64,000 nucleotides of DNA, from contig JABCZG010000005.1 of assembly GCA_013289835.1 (NCBI GenBank), forward strand, positions 124,001 through 188,000. Direction: 5' to 3'. The notes under the pieces were generated by a model. The model did not search any database and was not told where the DNA came from. It worked only from the letters and a program-made list of their open reading frames with translations. Source of the stretch: Acidobacteriota bacterium (GTDB lineage Bacteria > Acidobacteriota > Terriglobia > Acidiferrales > UBA7541). Below, one piece after another: positions 43,131 through 52,162 of this stretch; the stretch's first letter is position 1, and every line of letters begins with the position of its first letter. The position numbers and the translations under genes were made by a program.

Positions 43131-44417
43131 ATGAGCTTACTGACCAGGGCCACGGTGGCAGCTTTTTGTGTGTTCACGCTGGTTTCTCCGGCGCGCGCGC
43201 GGAATCAGGAACCGGTTCCGGCTGCTTCGCAAGGCAACGATTTATCCTCTCTTCACGAGCGAGCCGCTGCGGGGGATGTTCAGGCACAATTCGCGCTTGG
43301 GGATCGTTATTTTCTTGGCCTCGATGTTCCGCAGGACTATACACAGGCTTTGCTTTGGACGCGCCCCGCTGTCGATAAGGGTTTTGCTCCGGCTCAGAAT
43401 CTGCTTGGCATACTGTACGAGCATGGCTACGGCACGCCGCGCGATTACAAGCGTGCCGCAAACTTCTACCGCATGGCGGCGAACCAAGGTTATGCCCTCG
43501 GGCAGTACAATCTCGCCGGGCTGTTCGAGAACGGCAACGGCGTCAAGCATGATTACCGGCAAGCCTTCGATTGGTACCGCAAGGCGGCGGATCAGAATCT
43601 CTCGCAGGCGGAAGAGGAAGTCGGCTACTTTTACGAGTGCGGTCGCGGAGTCGGCCGCGACTATGCTCAGGCCCTCGCCTGGTATCACCGTGCTGCCGAC
43701 CACGGCGACTCCGACGCCGAAAACCAGCTCGGCTACATGGCCGAGCACGGATGGGGTGAGCCGCAGAGTTACGACCAGGCTTTTTTCTGGTATTACAAAG
43801 CCGCGGAACATGGCAACGCCGCCGCCCAGGAAAACATCGGCTACAATTTCCAGAACGGCGTCGGGGTGCAAAGGGATTACGCCAGGGCCATGTACTGGTT
43901 TTACAAGGCCGCTGGGCAGGGCAACAGCAATGCGGAAAATCAGCTCGGTTGGATGTATCAGTTCGGGCAAGGTGTGCCGCAGGACGCTGGCAAAGCCGTG
44001 GCTTGGTACCGCTTGTCTGCCGACCAGGGTAACAAAGACGGCCGCGACAATCTTGACGCTTTCAGGGACATCCTGAAAGACCGCGGCGAAGGAGTGTGGG
44101 AATCCGCCAACGCATCCGCGGGCGATGCTGCGATCGCGCAGGCTCAGCGCCGCGAGAAGATCCAGGATCTTTCCAGCCGCCTTAACACCTTGGACGCCGA
44201 CGCGAACCAGCAAGACCGTCTAGCCGACCAACTGGAACATGCCGGCGAGGGCAAGCACGATGGAATGACCAAGCTTTTCAATGCCATGGGCAGCGTCGGC
44301 GCTGTCAAGTTCCGCCTTGCGGCGCAACTGGATCGCGCTCAGGCGGCTCGACTGCGCGAAGAACTCGCCGGGATTGAAAATCAAAACCAATTCTCTGCCA
44401 ACGTTCCCGCTCCCTGA
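43131..44417 (+). CDS. Exported Sel1-repeat protein
   Basis: The 428-residue protein has a signal peptide (about 1-23, PARA) and at least seven Sel1-like repeats from residue 45 to 310. Each repeat is about 36 residues with the pattern A..WY.KAA..G...A...LG..Y..G.GV..D. A charged coiled-coil-like tail follows (about 325-428; REKIQDLSSRLNTLDADAN). Sel1 proteins are scaffolds in signalling or envelope complexes; partners are unknown. The upstream spacer contains GGGGGCACCTCC before the ATG. Confidence 0.85.
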   Translation: MSLLTRATVAAFCVFTLVSPARARNQEPVPAASQGNDLSSLHERAAAGDVQAQFALGDRYFLGLDVPQDYTQALLWTRPAVDKGFAPAQNLLGILYEHGYGTPRDYKRAANFYRMAANQGYALGQYNLAGLFENGNGVKHDYRQAFDWYRKAADQNLSQAEEEVGYFYECGRGVGRDYAQALAWYHRAADHGDSDAENQLGYMAEHGWGEPQSYDQAFFWYYKAAEHGNAAAQENIGYNFQNGVGVQRDYARAMYWFYKAAGQGNSNAENQLGWMYQFGQGVPQDAGKAVAWYRLSADQGNKDGRDNLDAFRDILKDRGEGVWESANASAGDAAIAQAQRREKIQDLSSRLNTLDADANQQDRLADQLEHAGEGKHDGMTKLFNAMGSVGAVKFRLAAQLDRAQAARLREELAGIENQNQFSANVPAP

Positions 44418-44579
44418 CGCTTTCCATCGATGCGCCCGCCGGCCCAGTCATGCAAGTGCGGACTTTCATGCCGCTGGGTGCGGCCCTGGCCGGATACGGG
44501 TGGCGATTGCATTTACTCACCTGGACCGTTCAGCCTGGGCGAGCCGCCCAAGGCCGGACCTGTCGCTTCCCAGCAAAGT

Positions 44580-44999
44580 TCATCTTGTCTTCGCTGAGAG
44601 CCACGCCGCCGCAGTTAAAAACAGTGTAATCACCATTGAAAAAACGATGGGGAGGATAAAGAGATACCTCCAACTAACAACCGTGATGGCGGCAAAGCAA
44701 AGGGCGAGAGCCCATACAGTGACGCGCATGACTGCCAACGTCTCTGCCGGAAGGCCACCCAACTGCCAGGCCAATACCGCCGCAAATAGATAAAACACGC
44801 CGACCGAGAATCCCGCCGCGAGAAAGAGGTCCCAATATGTCCGGCTGAAGCCTTGCACGTCAAAGTGAACGGAACGCATAGAGCCGAGAAGCGCGTCCAC
44901 TCCCCATGTGGGATCGGACTGGCAAAAACCAACTATATGTCCGACAGCAAAAAGCAGCAGAAGAACAGAAGAGATTCGATAAAGGATTGACGGTTTCAC
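44580..44999 (-). CDS. Four-helix membrane protein, unknown function
   Basis: The GTG at 44999 is chosen because AGGAGG lies 6 bases upstream; an ATG at 45017 lies before that site. The 139-residue product has four hydrophobic helices (ISSVLLLLFAVGHIVGF, LAAGFSVGVFYLFAAVLAW, VTVWALALCFAAITVVSW, FILPIVFSMVITLFLTAA). Small four-helix proteins of this look (HIVGF near the start, SRTYWDLFLAAGF) recur in soil bacteria. No function is assigned. Confidence 0.6.
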   Translation of the reverse strand: MKPSILYRISSVLLLLFAVGHIVGFCQSDPTWGVDALLGSMRSVHFDVQGFSRTYWDLFLAAGFSVGVFYLFAAVLAWQLGGLPAETLAVMRVTVWALALCFAAITVVSWRYLFILPIVFSMVITLFLTAAAWLSAKTR

Positions 45000-45049
45000 G
45001 CACTTCCTCCTGACCATTCGCGGCTGCAGTTCACCTCAGCGAGCGTCGA

Positions 45050-45487
45050 TCATCTCGAGAATCGGCGCACGCAGAGAGATATGGGAAGCCCGACACAGAA
45101 GATGTGAATGACCACGCCGACCATCATCATCTGGAGGGAAAAGGGACGTTTGGCAACTGCGGAGAGCGGCAACACAATGCGATTCATGAAGAAATAGACG
45201 GCTACGCCGTACAGAACTCCTGAAACGACGGCGTGCTCGATCAAGAAACCAAGAGTCCGGCTGGCTACAAGAAAGACAGCCGCCGCGCCAAAGGCGATGA
45301 AAAAGTGGCAAAGGAGGCCGAGCACTGCGGCGGCGAGCCCACCGGAAAATGCTTTCGGACCCAACAATCCGCTGGTAATCCCTTGCAGGAGGCGCATGGG
45401 CTTGAGCCCGTACAATCTATAGACCACCAGTGCGGCGGTGATATCCAGGACGCCGCACGCAAAGCCAGCGCATAACAGTGCAACCAT
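45050..45487 (-). CDS. Membrane protein, unknown function
   Basis: ATG at 45487 gives 145 residues with four helices (CAGFACGVLDITAALVVYRL, LAAAVLGLLCHFFIAFGAAA, AVVSGVLYGVAVYFFMNRIV, MMMVGVVIHIFCVGLPISL). The motifs GVLDITAA..VYR, HFFIAFGAA and GVAVYFFMN..VLPLSA are recognisable in other Acidobacteriota and Proteobacteria proteins without function. A GTG start at 45556 would add 23 residues but has no ribosome-binding site. It is co-oriented with the four-helix gene 50 bases downstream. Confidence 0.65.
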   Translation of the reverse strand: MVALLCAGFACGVLDITAALVVYRLYGLKPMRLLQGITSGLLGPKAFSGGLAAAVLGLLCHFFIAFGAAAVFLVASRTLGFLIEHAVVSGVLYGVAVYFFMNRIVLPLSAVAKRPFSLQMMMVGVVIHIFCVGLPISLCVRRFSR

Positions 45488-45570
45488 GACGTTTGGGCTT
45501 TTTTCCAAAGAAGCCTCCGGTATTTTGAAACGATACAAAGACCCAGATGCTTGCACTATCGAGTTCAGAA

Positions 45571-46461
45571 TTATTTTTGATTCACGATTTCATCGTAGGC
45601 GGCGCGGCGGGTTAGGCCGCGTTCTTTGGCGGCTAGTTTCAGGGCTTCTTTGCGGTCGAGTTTGGCTTGGCGGATCAATTCTTCGACGCGGTCGGCCAGG
45701 CTTTGCGTGGAATTGGCGTGGGCACTTGCGTCGGCGGGGGCTTCGGGACCGATCAACAGAGTGATTTCGCCGCGGGCGGGGCGTTCGTCGAGGGAAGCGG
45801 AGAGTTCGGAGAGCTTGCCGCGGCGGAATTCTTCGTGGAGCTTGGTCACTTCACGAGCGATGCAGGCGCTGCGATTGCCGAGGACTTCGCGCGCGTCGGC
45901 GATGCACTCGGCTACGCGGTGCGGCGCTTCGTAAAGGATGATGGTGCGGTCCTCGATGCGCAGGCGTTCGAGGGCGCGGCGGCGTTCGCCGCTACGTGCT
46001 GGAAGAAAACCGACGAAGAGGAATTCTTCGTTCGGCAATCCGGAGGCGGAAAGGGAAGCAAGCAGCGCCGAGGGACCGGGAATCGGCACAACCGGAACGT
46101 GGTGGCGAAGGCAAAGCGTGACGAGACGATGGCCGGGATCGGAAACCAAGGGCATTCCGGCGTCGCTGACCAGCGCGATTTTTGCGCCTTGCTCCAGCGC
46201 CACGACCAGTTCGGGCGCACGGGTGATTTCATTGTGTTCGTGGTAGCTGACCAAGGGCTTGTGGATGTTGTAATGCGAAAGAAGTTTTTGCGTGTGGCGC
46301 GTATCTTCACAGGCGATCTGATCCACTTCCTTCAGGATGCGCAGGGCGCGAAGGGTGATGTCTTCGAGGTTGCCGATAGGCGTTCCGACGAGGTACAGGC
46401 ATCCGCCTGCGGCGGGATTCGCTGCGTCGGTTGCTTCGGGGGAGGGAGGCTTCGGGGACAT
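45571..46461 (-). CDS. rsmI: 16S rRNA (cytidine1402-2'-O)-methyltransferase RsmI
   Basis: The 296-residue SAM-dependent methyltransferase of the tetrapyrrole-methylase fold has LYLVGTPIGNLEDITLRA, CEDTRHTQKLLSHYNI, SYHEHNE, LVSDAGMPLVSDPG, PIPGPSALLASLSASG and LFVGFLP. The C-terminal RsmI HTH-like segment (LDRKEALKLAAKERGLTRR) is complete. It modifies C1402 in the ribosomal P site. Confidence 0.95.
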   Translation of the reverse strand: MSPKPPSPEATDAANPAAGGCLYLVGTPIGNLEDITLRALRILKEVDQIACEDTRHTQKLLSHYNIHKPLVSYHEHNEITRAPELVVALEQGAKIALVSDAGMPLVSDPGHRLVTLCLRHHVPVVPIPGPSALLASLSASGLPNEEFLFVGFLPARSGERRRALERLRIEDRTIILYEAPHRVAECIADAREVLGNRSACIAREVTKLHEEFRRGKLSELSASLDERPARGEITLLIGPEAPADASAHANSTQSLADRVEELIRQAKLDRKEALKLAAKERGLTRRAAYDEIVNQK

Positions 46462-46545
46462 GCCGACGAGTCTAGCACGCGTTCCGAGAGCGATGCGCGT
46501 GCATGCTATACTTCAAGTTTTGAACGACATCTTGGAGGGGCGTCT

Positions 46546-46887
46546 TTGCCACTGTACGAATATAAGTGCCTGAAGTGTGGCCGGCTTACGGAAAAAATAG
46601 AGAGCGTTGCTGGTCCGCACCTTAAAAAATGTCCGCACTGCGGCGGAAAAGTGGAAGCGGTGATTACTGCGCCATCGATCCAGTTTAAAGGCGCAGGCTG
46701 GTACGTCACGGATTATGGCGGGAAAAAACCCAGCGGCAGTGACGGAGAGAAAACAGAGAAGGCGGCCGCGGAAGCGAAAGAAACGGCGGGGAAAGAGAAA
46801 GAAAGTTCCAGCAAGGAAAAAGACGCCAGTAAGAAAGAATCGCCGTCCAAGGAATCGAAAGAGAAAAAGCCGGCGGCAAAGAAATAG
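46546..46887 (+). CDS. FmdB-type zinc-ribbon protein with Lys/Glu/Ser-rich tail
   Basis: TTG at 46546, with GGAGGGG 6-8 bases upstream, starts a 113-residue protein. Residues 1-45 are the FmdB/regulatory zinc ribbon (LYEYKCLKCGRLTEKIES, then KKCPHCGGKVEAVI, CxxC pairs), followed by the usual FKGAGWYVTDYG. The last 55 or so residues are low-complexity Lys/Glu/Ser, longer than in most relatives. Function of the family is unclear (originally linked to formamidase regulation). It is divergent from rsmI and convergent with galU. Confidence 0.85.
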   Translation: MPLYEYKCLKCGRLTEKIESVAGPHLKKCPHCGGKVEAVITAPSIQFKGAGWYVTDYGGKKPSGSDGEKTEKAAAEAKETAGKEKESSSKEKDASKKESPSKESKEKKPAAKK

Positions 46888-46928
46888 TTTCGGTGAAAAA
46901 ACACTCGCGATTCAAACGGCGGCTTACG

Positions 46929-47870
46929 TTATAGCTTTAACGTTTTGAGGTACTCACGGAAAGCCGCGCCAAATTGAGGGTTTTGCAGAGCGATCTCCAC
47001 GGTGGCTTTCAGAAAGCCCAGCTTGTCCCCGGCGTCGTAGGAAATACCTTCATAAATGTAAGCCCAGAGGCCTAGCTCCTTCGCGAGGATGCGGAGAGCG
47101 TCGGTAAGCTGAATTTCGTTTCCGGCGCCGGGCTTGGTGCGTTCGAGGCAATCGAAAATCGCAGGCGGCAAAACGTAGCGTCCGGTGATGCCAAGATTCG
47201 AAGGCGCGTTCTCCGGTTTCGGTTTTTCCACCAGGTCGCGAATGCGCAGCAGGCGTTCTCCAAATGGCGGCTGCGGCGCGGGCTCGGCATTGACGATGCC
47301 GTAGAGATGGGTCTTGTCCCGGGGAACTTCTTCGACAGCGATGGCGCCCACGCCGGTGGCTTCGTAGACGGCGATGAGTTGCTTCGTCGCGGGATTCGGG
47401 CCGGGAATCAAAACGTCGCCAAGCAAAACGGCGAACGGTTCGTCGCCGACGAGATCGCGCGCGACGAGGACGGCGTGGCCGAGGCCGAGCGGTTCTTTCT
47501 GGCGCGTGTAACTGACCTGCACCATGTTGCTGATCTTTCGAACGAGGTCTGCTTGATCCTTTTTCCCGTGCTCTTCGAGGAAACGTTCGAGTGCGGGGGC
47601 GGAATCGAAGTGGTCTTCGATGGAATTCTTGCCTTTGCCGGTGACGATGATGATGTGCTCGATGCCGGAGGCCACGCATTCTTCCGCGACGTATTGAATT
47701 TGCGGTTTATCAACTACGGTGAGCATTTCTTTGGGCTGCGCTTTGGTGGCGGGAAGGAAACGCGTTCCGAGTCCGGCGGCGGGCAGGACGGCCTTGCGAA
47801 CTTTGTTGCGCGCGGGCACGGCGCGATCAATGGACGAGGCGTCGGGAAAGGAAGGCGCGTTGTTCGTCAT
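46929..47870 (-). CDS. galU: UTP-glucose-1-phosphate uridylyltransferase
   Basis: The 313-residue nucleotidyltransferase has the signature KAVLPAAGLGTRFLPATKAQ, PKEMLTVVDKPQIQYVAEE, FAVLLGDVL, LVEKPKPENAPSNLGITGRY and AYIYEGISYDAGDKLGFLKA. These are the GalU substrate-binding motifs. It produces UDP-glucose for envelope polysaccharides. It is monocistronic and convergent with the FmdB-type gene. Confidence 0.95.
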   Translation of the reverse strand: MTNNAPSFPDASSIDRAVPARNKVRKAVLPAAGLGTRFLPATKAQPKEMLTVVDKPQIQYVAEECVASGIEHIIIVTGKGKNSIEDHFDSAPALERFLEEHGKKDQADLVRKISNMVQVSYTRQKEPLGLGHAVLVARDLVGDEPFAVLLGDVLIPGPNPATKQLIAVYEATGVGAIAVEEVPRDKTHLYGIVNAEPAPQPPFGERLLRIRDLVEKPKPENAPSNLGITGRYVLPPAIFDCLERTKPGAGNEIQLTDALRILAKELGLWAYIYEGISYDAGDKLGFLKATVEIALQNPQFGAAFREYLKTLKL

Positions 47871-48101
47871 AGGCTCCGCAATTCATACATGTTTAAAGGA
47901 CTAAATCTATTGTTCGATGGGGAGTAGATAGAGTCAACGATTTTGCACGATAGCGGTGCTGGTTGGGTTAGTCAAGCGGCTTCAGCATTCGAATGAACTG
48001 GGATTTGAATATGGACGACGAGCGAAGCGAGAGGCGCAATGTGCGCTTGTGCTAGCATAGTGAAGTCAGGCTGTTTTTGCATACAGGAACAGAGGCGAAA
48101 C

Positions 48102-49223
48102 TTGAGAATTTTGGGAATTGAATCGTCGTGCGATGAGACGGCGGCGGCGGTGGTCGCGGACGGGCGGGAAATTTTGTCCAGCGTGGTCGCGTCGCAGATC
48201 GATGTTCACCGGAAATATGGCGGCGTTGTGCCGGAGTTGGCATCGCGAGAACATTTGCGGCAGATCGTGCCGGTGGTGCGGGAAGCGGTCGAACACGCGG
48301 GGATGAAACTTGCGGACTTGGATGCAATTGGCGTGACGCAGGGGCCGGGGCTGGTGGGCGCGCTGTTAGTGGGAATTACGTATGGAAAGACGCTTGCGGA
48401 CGCGCTGGGGAAACCGCTGGTGCCAGTCAATCATTTGGAGGGGCATGTTCACGCAGTATTTCTGGAGGCGCACAAGGCGGGGCGCACGGCGAAGTTGCCG
48501 GCGGTGTGCTTGATTGTTTCTGGTGGGCATACGGTTTTGTACGAGGTGACGACGGAAGATGCTAACGTGCAGGATGCGAGCGCGCGTTTGAAATACAGAA
48601 AGCTCGGGCAGACACGCGACGATGCGGCGGGCGAAGCGTACGACAAAGTGGCGAAGCTGCTGGGACTGGGATATCCCGGAGGGCCGATTCTCGATCGGTT
48701 GGCGGCAGTTTCGAATGGCACGCCGGCGCCGGTGAAATTTGGTCCGACCAAGACACGGGGGAATGTGCTGGACTTCAGTTTCAGCGGGCTGAAAACCGCG
48801 GTGCTTTATCACGTGCGCGAAAACGGAGCGTACAGCGAAGAGATCGTCCGGCGCGAAGAGGCGTTGGCGCGTGGCGAGCGAAAATTTGAGCACTTGCTTC
48901 CGTTGTGCAGTCCAAAGACATTGGCGTTGGTGCGGGAATTTCAGAACGCGGTGGTGCACGATCTGGTGGAGCGCACGATGGCGGCTGCCGAAGAGTTGAG
49001 TGTGGAGAGCGTGCTGGTTTCCGGCGGTGTGGCGGCGAATAGCCAGTTGCGGGCGACATTTGAAGAGCGTGCGAAATCCGCGGGTGTCGAAGTGTTTTTT
49101 CCCAGCCGGGCCCTCTCGACCGACAACGCGGCTATGATCGCTGCCGCCGCTTACTCACGTCTTCGCGCCGGGATTCTCGCCGACGCGCGCCTCAACGCCG
49201 ATCCAAGCCTCGTACTCGCCTAA
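48102..49223 (+). CDS. tsaD: tRNA N6-adenosine threonylcarbamoyltransferase TsaD
   Basis: From TTG at 48102 the 373-residue product begins LRILGIESSCDETAAAVV, the exact family N-terminus; an ATG at 48039 would add 21 non-homologous residues. It has the metal-binding NHLEGHVHAVFLE, the LIVSGGHTVLYEV loop, GEAYDKVAKLLGLGYPGGP, FSFSGLKTAV and VSGGVAANSQLR. It transfers threonylcarbamoyl to A37 of ANN-decoding tRNAs together with TsaB, whose gene is at 55902. The last 130 or so bases are markedly C-rich, unlike the G-rich remainder. Confidence 0.95.
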   Translation: MRILGIESSCDETAAAVVADGREILSSVVASQIDVHRKYGGVVPELASREHLRQIVPVVREAVEHAGMKLADLDAIGVTQGPGLVGALLVGITYGKTLADALGKPLVPVNHLEGHVHAVFLEAHKAGRTAKLPAVCLIVSGGHTVLYEVTTEDANVQDASARLKYRKLGQTRDDAAGEAYDKVAKLLGLGYPGGPILDRLAAVSNGTPAPVKFGPTKTRGNVLDFSFSGLKTAVLYHVRENGAYSEEIVRREEALARGERKFEHLLPLCSPKTLALVREFQNAVVHDLVERTMAAAEELSVESVLVSGGVAANSQLRATFEERAKSAGVEVFFPSRALSTDNAAMIAAAAYSRLRAGILADARLNADPSLVLA

Positions 49224-49289
49224 TCAGTCCCTGCGGTTTTTTCCAAAGAATTGTTGAATAACGATTTTAGAAGTCTTGCGCAGAAGATC

Positions 49290-50195
49290 CTACACGCGCG
49301 GGCGCTTGAGGGCTTCTAGCTCGTCGAGTGTGCGTGGCCAGTCGGATTTCAGGAGGCGCGACAGACTGCGGTCGGCGAGAACTTTTCCGCCGGTTTGGCA
49401 TTTCGCGCAGTAGTTGGTTTCATTGTCGGCGTAACGAATGCGCTGGATTTTTTCTCCACACCTTGGGCATGGCTTTCCGTAGCGGCCGTGGACGGCCATT
49501 TCCTTTCGAAACGCGGTGACTTTTTCCGGAAAAGCGGATTGCGCTTCAGCGCGCAAGCGATCGATCCAGAGAGTGAGAGTGTCGCGGGTGGCGGCAAAAA
49601 GCGTTTCCCATTCTTGCGAGTTGAGTTTTTGCGCGAGAGTGATGGGGGAAAGTCTTGCGGCGTGAAGGATTTCGTCGGAGTAGGCGTTGCCGATACCACT
49701 GAGAAGGCGCGGATCGGTGAGGGCGCGCTTGAGCGTGCGATTTTCGGCGGTGAGTGCTTCGCGAAAAGAATTCAGATCGCTGGAGAAGATTTCGATTCCG
49801 CCGGGATCGATGGAGCGGAGACCGTCTTCGCCGGCGAGGACATGCAGGGAAGCGCGGTGCTTGACCCCGGCTTCCGTGAGCACGAGCGAGCCATTAGGAA
49901 AGTCGAATGAGGCGAGATTGCGGCGGGTTGATAGTTTTGGGTTTGGCGGGTGCCAGTGCAGGCGGCCGGCGATCATCAGATGCAGAACGAGCCAGAGATC
50001 GCCTTCCAAGCCGATGGCAATGCGCTTGCCAACGCGGCGGAGTTCGCGGACGACGCGGCCGTGGGCATCCGTGAGTGGCGGAAGCGCGGTGCGAAGAAGA
50101 AAAGGGGTGGCGATTCGAACGCGCACGAGAGGCTGCGCGAGGATGCGCGGTTCGAGTGCGGTGAGGTAGGCGACGATGTCGGGAAGCTCGGGCAC
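49290..50195 (-). CDS. Fpg/Nei-family DNA glycosylase
   Basis: GTG at 50195 gives 301 residues beginning V-PELPDIVAYLTAL; after Met removal the catalytic Pro-Glu is N-terminal as the family requires, so the longer frame to 50354 is wrong. Later motifs are GKRIAIGL (the conserved Lys), LTEAGVKHRASLHV, LLSGIGNAYSDEILHAARLS (H2TH) and a zinc finger CPRCGEKIQRIRYADNETNYCAKCQ. It excises oxidised bases with AP-lyase activity. Fpg or Nei specificity cannot be decided by eye. Confidence 0.9.
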   Translation of the reverse strand: MPELPDIVAYLTALEPRILAQPLVRVRIATPFLLRTALPPLTDAHGRVVRELRRVGKRIAIGLEGDLWLVLHLMIAGRLHWHPPNPKLSTRRNLASFDFPNGSLVLTEAGVKHRASLHVLAGEDGLRSIDPGGIEIFSSDLNSFREALTAENRTLKRALTDPRLLSGIGNAYSDEILHAARLSPITLAQKLNSQEWETLFAATRDTLTLWIDRLRAEAQSAFPEKVTAFRKEMAVHGRYGKPCPRCGEKIQRIRYADNETNYCAKCQTGGKVLADRSLSRLLKSDWPRTLDELEALKRPRV

Positions 50196-50267
50196 GGGTA
50201 GTAGATTGCAGGGTGGGAGTGGGTTTTTGCAACTCGGGCGAGTTTGATGGGCTTCCGATGGCCGAAG

Positions 50268-50291
50268 AGGACAGGCAGGAATGCCTGTCCT
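50268..50291. repeat. Palindromic AGGACAGGCA element, copy 1
   Basis: AGGACAGGCA-GGAA-TGCCTGTCCT is a perfect 10-pair hairpin with a GGAA loop. A near copy is at 52101-52124, and the two flank the unrecognised 581-residue gene. Confidence 0.65.
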
Positions 50292-50352
50292 ACCTGGGAA
50301 TTGAGATTCGTGGAAGAATGAACGCGTCGAAGATCTAACCAACGGCGGAATC

Positions 50353-52098
50353 ATGAAAATTCTATGTTACGCGAACATTCCTCTGGAACAGGACGAGCCT
50401 GTCGCGGGGATTCGGGAGTTCGTGCGAATTCTGAGGGCCTGCGCTACGGAGACGGAGAAGGCGGAAGTGGATTTGAACTTGGTCGGGGTTTCTGCGCGGG
50501 CCACGACCACCATCCAGGAGTTCAAGCCCGGGCGCACGAAGGGCGCGGGATTCGAACGGGCGTTGGAAATTGCGGAGGAGATCACAAGGCTTGGACCGGC
50601 CAAAATCAAGAGCCTTAGTTTCTTTCTGACCGCTGAAGGATTCCGATGGAAGGGTTCGCGCGAGGGGACGGCGGCGCGGCTGGTCTTGCTCGATGGGAAA
50701 ACCTTTCAGAGAAAACAGAGATTCTCTTTTTTGGCGACGATGTCTTTTGAGGCCGCGGATGCGAAAGAGGCGTTCATCGAAACGATGCTCGCGGAGATCG
50801 CCAAGGCCACGGGAATCCGGTTCGAATTGCAGGCGAGCCAGATGCAACTGGGGGCGAACGAGCCGGGAAGGGCGACGCCGGAAGAGTTGCTGGTGACTTC
50901 GCTGGCGTTCGCGGAATTGGTCGGACGGGTAGGGGAGAAGCTGCAGAAGGAAATTTCGCTGGCAAGCGTTCCGCACCTGATGACCGCGCCGGAGGCCATG
51001 CAGTTTGTGTTTGATCCGAAGAAAATGAGGAAATCCGTGAAGGTGGATTTCACACGAATTATGCGTAAGTGGGCGAAGACTGAGTTTCCAGAGTACGCGA
51101 ACATCCTGAACGAGCAGAATGGGGATGTGCTTTCCAAAACGATTGCGCCGGACGTGCTGGTGAGTTTCAGCGTGGACAAGAAACCGCGGGCGTTCAGCAA
51201 GGAGTTTACGATATGGCTTGGCGTGGGATTGACGTCGCCGTGGTTTGCGGCGGCGGCCGACCGGCCGTTCCTGCTGTCGCTGAATCTGTTTCGGTTATTT
51301 GGGATTGCGCCGCTGCCGATGAAGTGGACGTATTTTAGTGAACGCGATTTGCAGGAGGCGCTGAAGGCGGCAGCGGTTTTGTTGCGCCAGGTGCTGGTGG
51401 TGTTCGAGGCGGAAGCGGCGCAGATGGGGCGGGCGCACGAACGGCGCGTTGCGGAGTTTGCGGGGCCGCGGGAAGTCAGTGCGAAAGAGGCGTATGCGAT
51501 GGCGCTGCCCTTGACCAGGGCGTGGGCTGGGGACGCGGAGCTGCAACGAATCACTTCGAACGCGCCGATGGCTTGGTATCTTTCGCCTTTTTCTCCTGTG
51601 CCTCCGGCAATCAACGGAGACGGGCGTTTGGGGATGTACGGAGGCTGGTGGCTGCATTTTTATTCGCGGAGCAAACAGGAAAAGCTTTACGTGACGGTGC
51701 CGTGTTACGGGCCGATCGCACAAACGCGCGTGGATGCGCCGGAGGGGCGGCAATGGCCCAGCGATGGCGACCAGATCTTACGGGATGGCTGGATGGATTC
51801 GGTGGAAGCGCTGCGCTTGGCGCGCGCTGCGGCGGAAGAGAAAGGCGGTCTAAGTTCGGCTGTCGAGACGCAGCAGTTTGAGCTCTCCAGCCGGGCGAAT
51901 GTGGCGGCTAGCGGAGTGATTCGTCCGCCGTTCCGAGAGGGTATGTTTGTGATGGAGGCCGCATGGAGGATTTCGTTTTCGCGAAGCAGTGAGAAAGAAC
52001 GAAGAATTGTTAGTGTGACGGTGCCTGCTTACGGCGACGGAAAGCCGGTGGTCGAAGTGCACGCGTACGATAAATACGGCAGGCCAAGCGCGGGCTGA
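50353..52098 (+). CDS. Unrecognised 581-residue protein
   Basis: ATG at 50353 opens a 581-residue frame with normal codon use and no signal peptide or membrane helix. The first 130 residues (MKILCYANIPLEQDEPVAGI, IREFVRILRACATETEK) look alpha/beta. A central helical part follows (about 140-400; KATGIRFELQASQMQLGANE, PEELLVTSLAFAELVGRVGE). The C-terminal 180 residues contain two related beta segments: WWLHFYSRSKQEKLYVTVPC and AAWRISFSRSSEKERRIVSV, each followed by TVPxYG-like strings. I recognise no family. It is flanked by two copies of one palindromic element and sits just upstream of the pxpBCA operon. Confidence 0.6.
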   Translation: MKILCYANIPLEQDEPVAGIREFVRILRACATETEKAEVDLNLVGVSARATTTIQEFKPGRTKGAGFERALEIAEEITRLGPAKIKSLSFFLTAEGFRWKGSREGTAARLVLLDGKTFQRKQRFSFLATMSFEAADAKEAFIETMLAEIAKATGIRFELQASQMQLGANEPGRATPEELLVTSLAFAELVGRVGEKLQKEISLASVPHLMTAPEAMQFVFDPKKMRKSVKVDFTRIMRKWAKTEFPEYANILNEQNGDVLSKTIAPDVLVSFSVDKKPRAFSKEFTIWLGVGLTSPWFAAAADRPFLLSLNLFRLFGIAPLPMKWTYFSERDLQEALKAAAVLLRQVLVVFEAEAAQMGRAHERRVAEFAGPREVSAKEAYAMALPLTRAWAGDAELQRITSNAPMAWYLSPFSPVPPAINGDGRLGMYGGWWLHFYSRSKQEKLYVTVPCYGPIAQTRVDAPEGRQWPSDGDQILRDGWMDSVEALRLARAAAEEKGGLSSAVETQQFELSSRANVAASGVIRPPFREGMFVMEAAWRISFSRSSEKERRIVSVTVPAYGDGKPVVEVHAYDKYGRPSAG

Positions 52099-52100
52099 GG

Positions 52101-52124
52101 AGGACAGGCAGGAATACCTGTCCC
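52101..52124. repeat. Palindromic AGGACAGGCA element, copy 2
   Basis: It has the same layout as 50268-50291 with AGGACAGGCA-GGAA-TACCTGTCCC; two end pairs differ. It starts 3 bases after the stop of the 581-residue gene. Confidence 0.6.
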
Positions 52125-52162
52125 GCTGGATGCGTCGCAGCGTGCGGTATACTTTCGCGAGC

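Noticed and set aside
29000..45500. Replication origin
   Set aside because: The skew change would fit, but dnaA, dnaN or a DnaA-box cluster was not seen. It is reported only as a composition finding.
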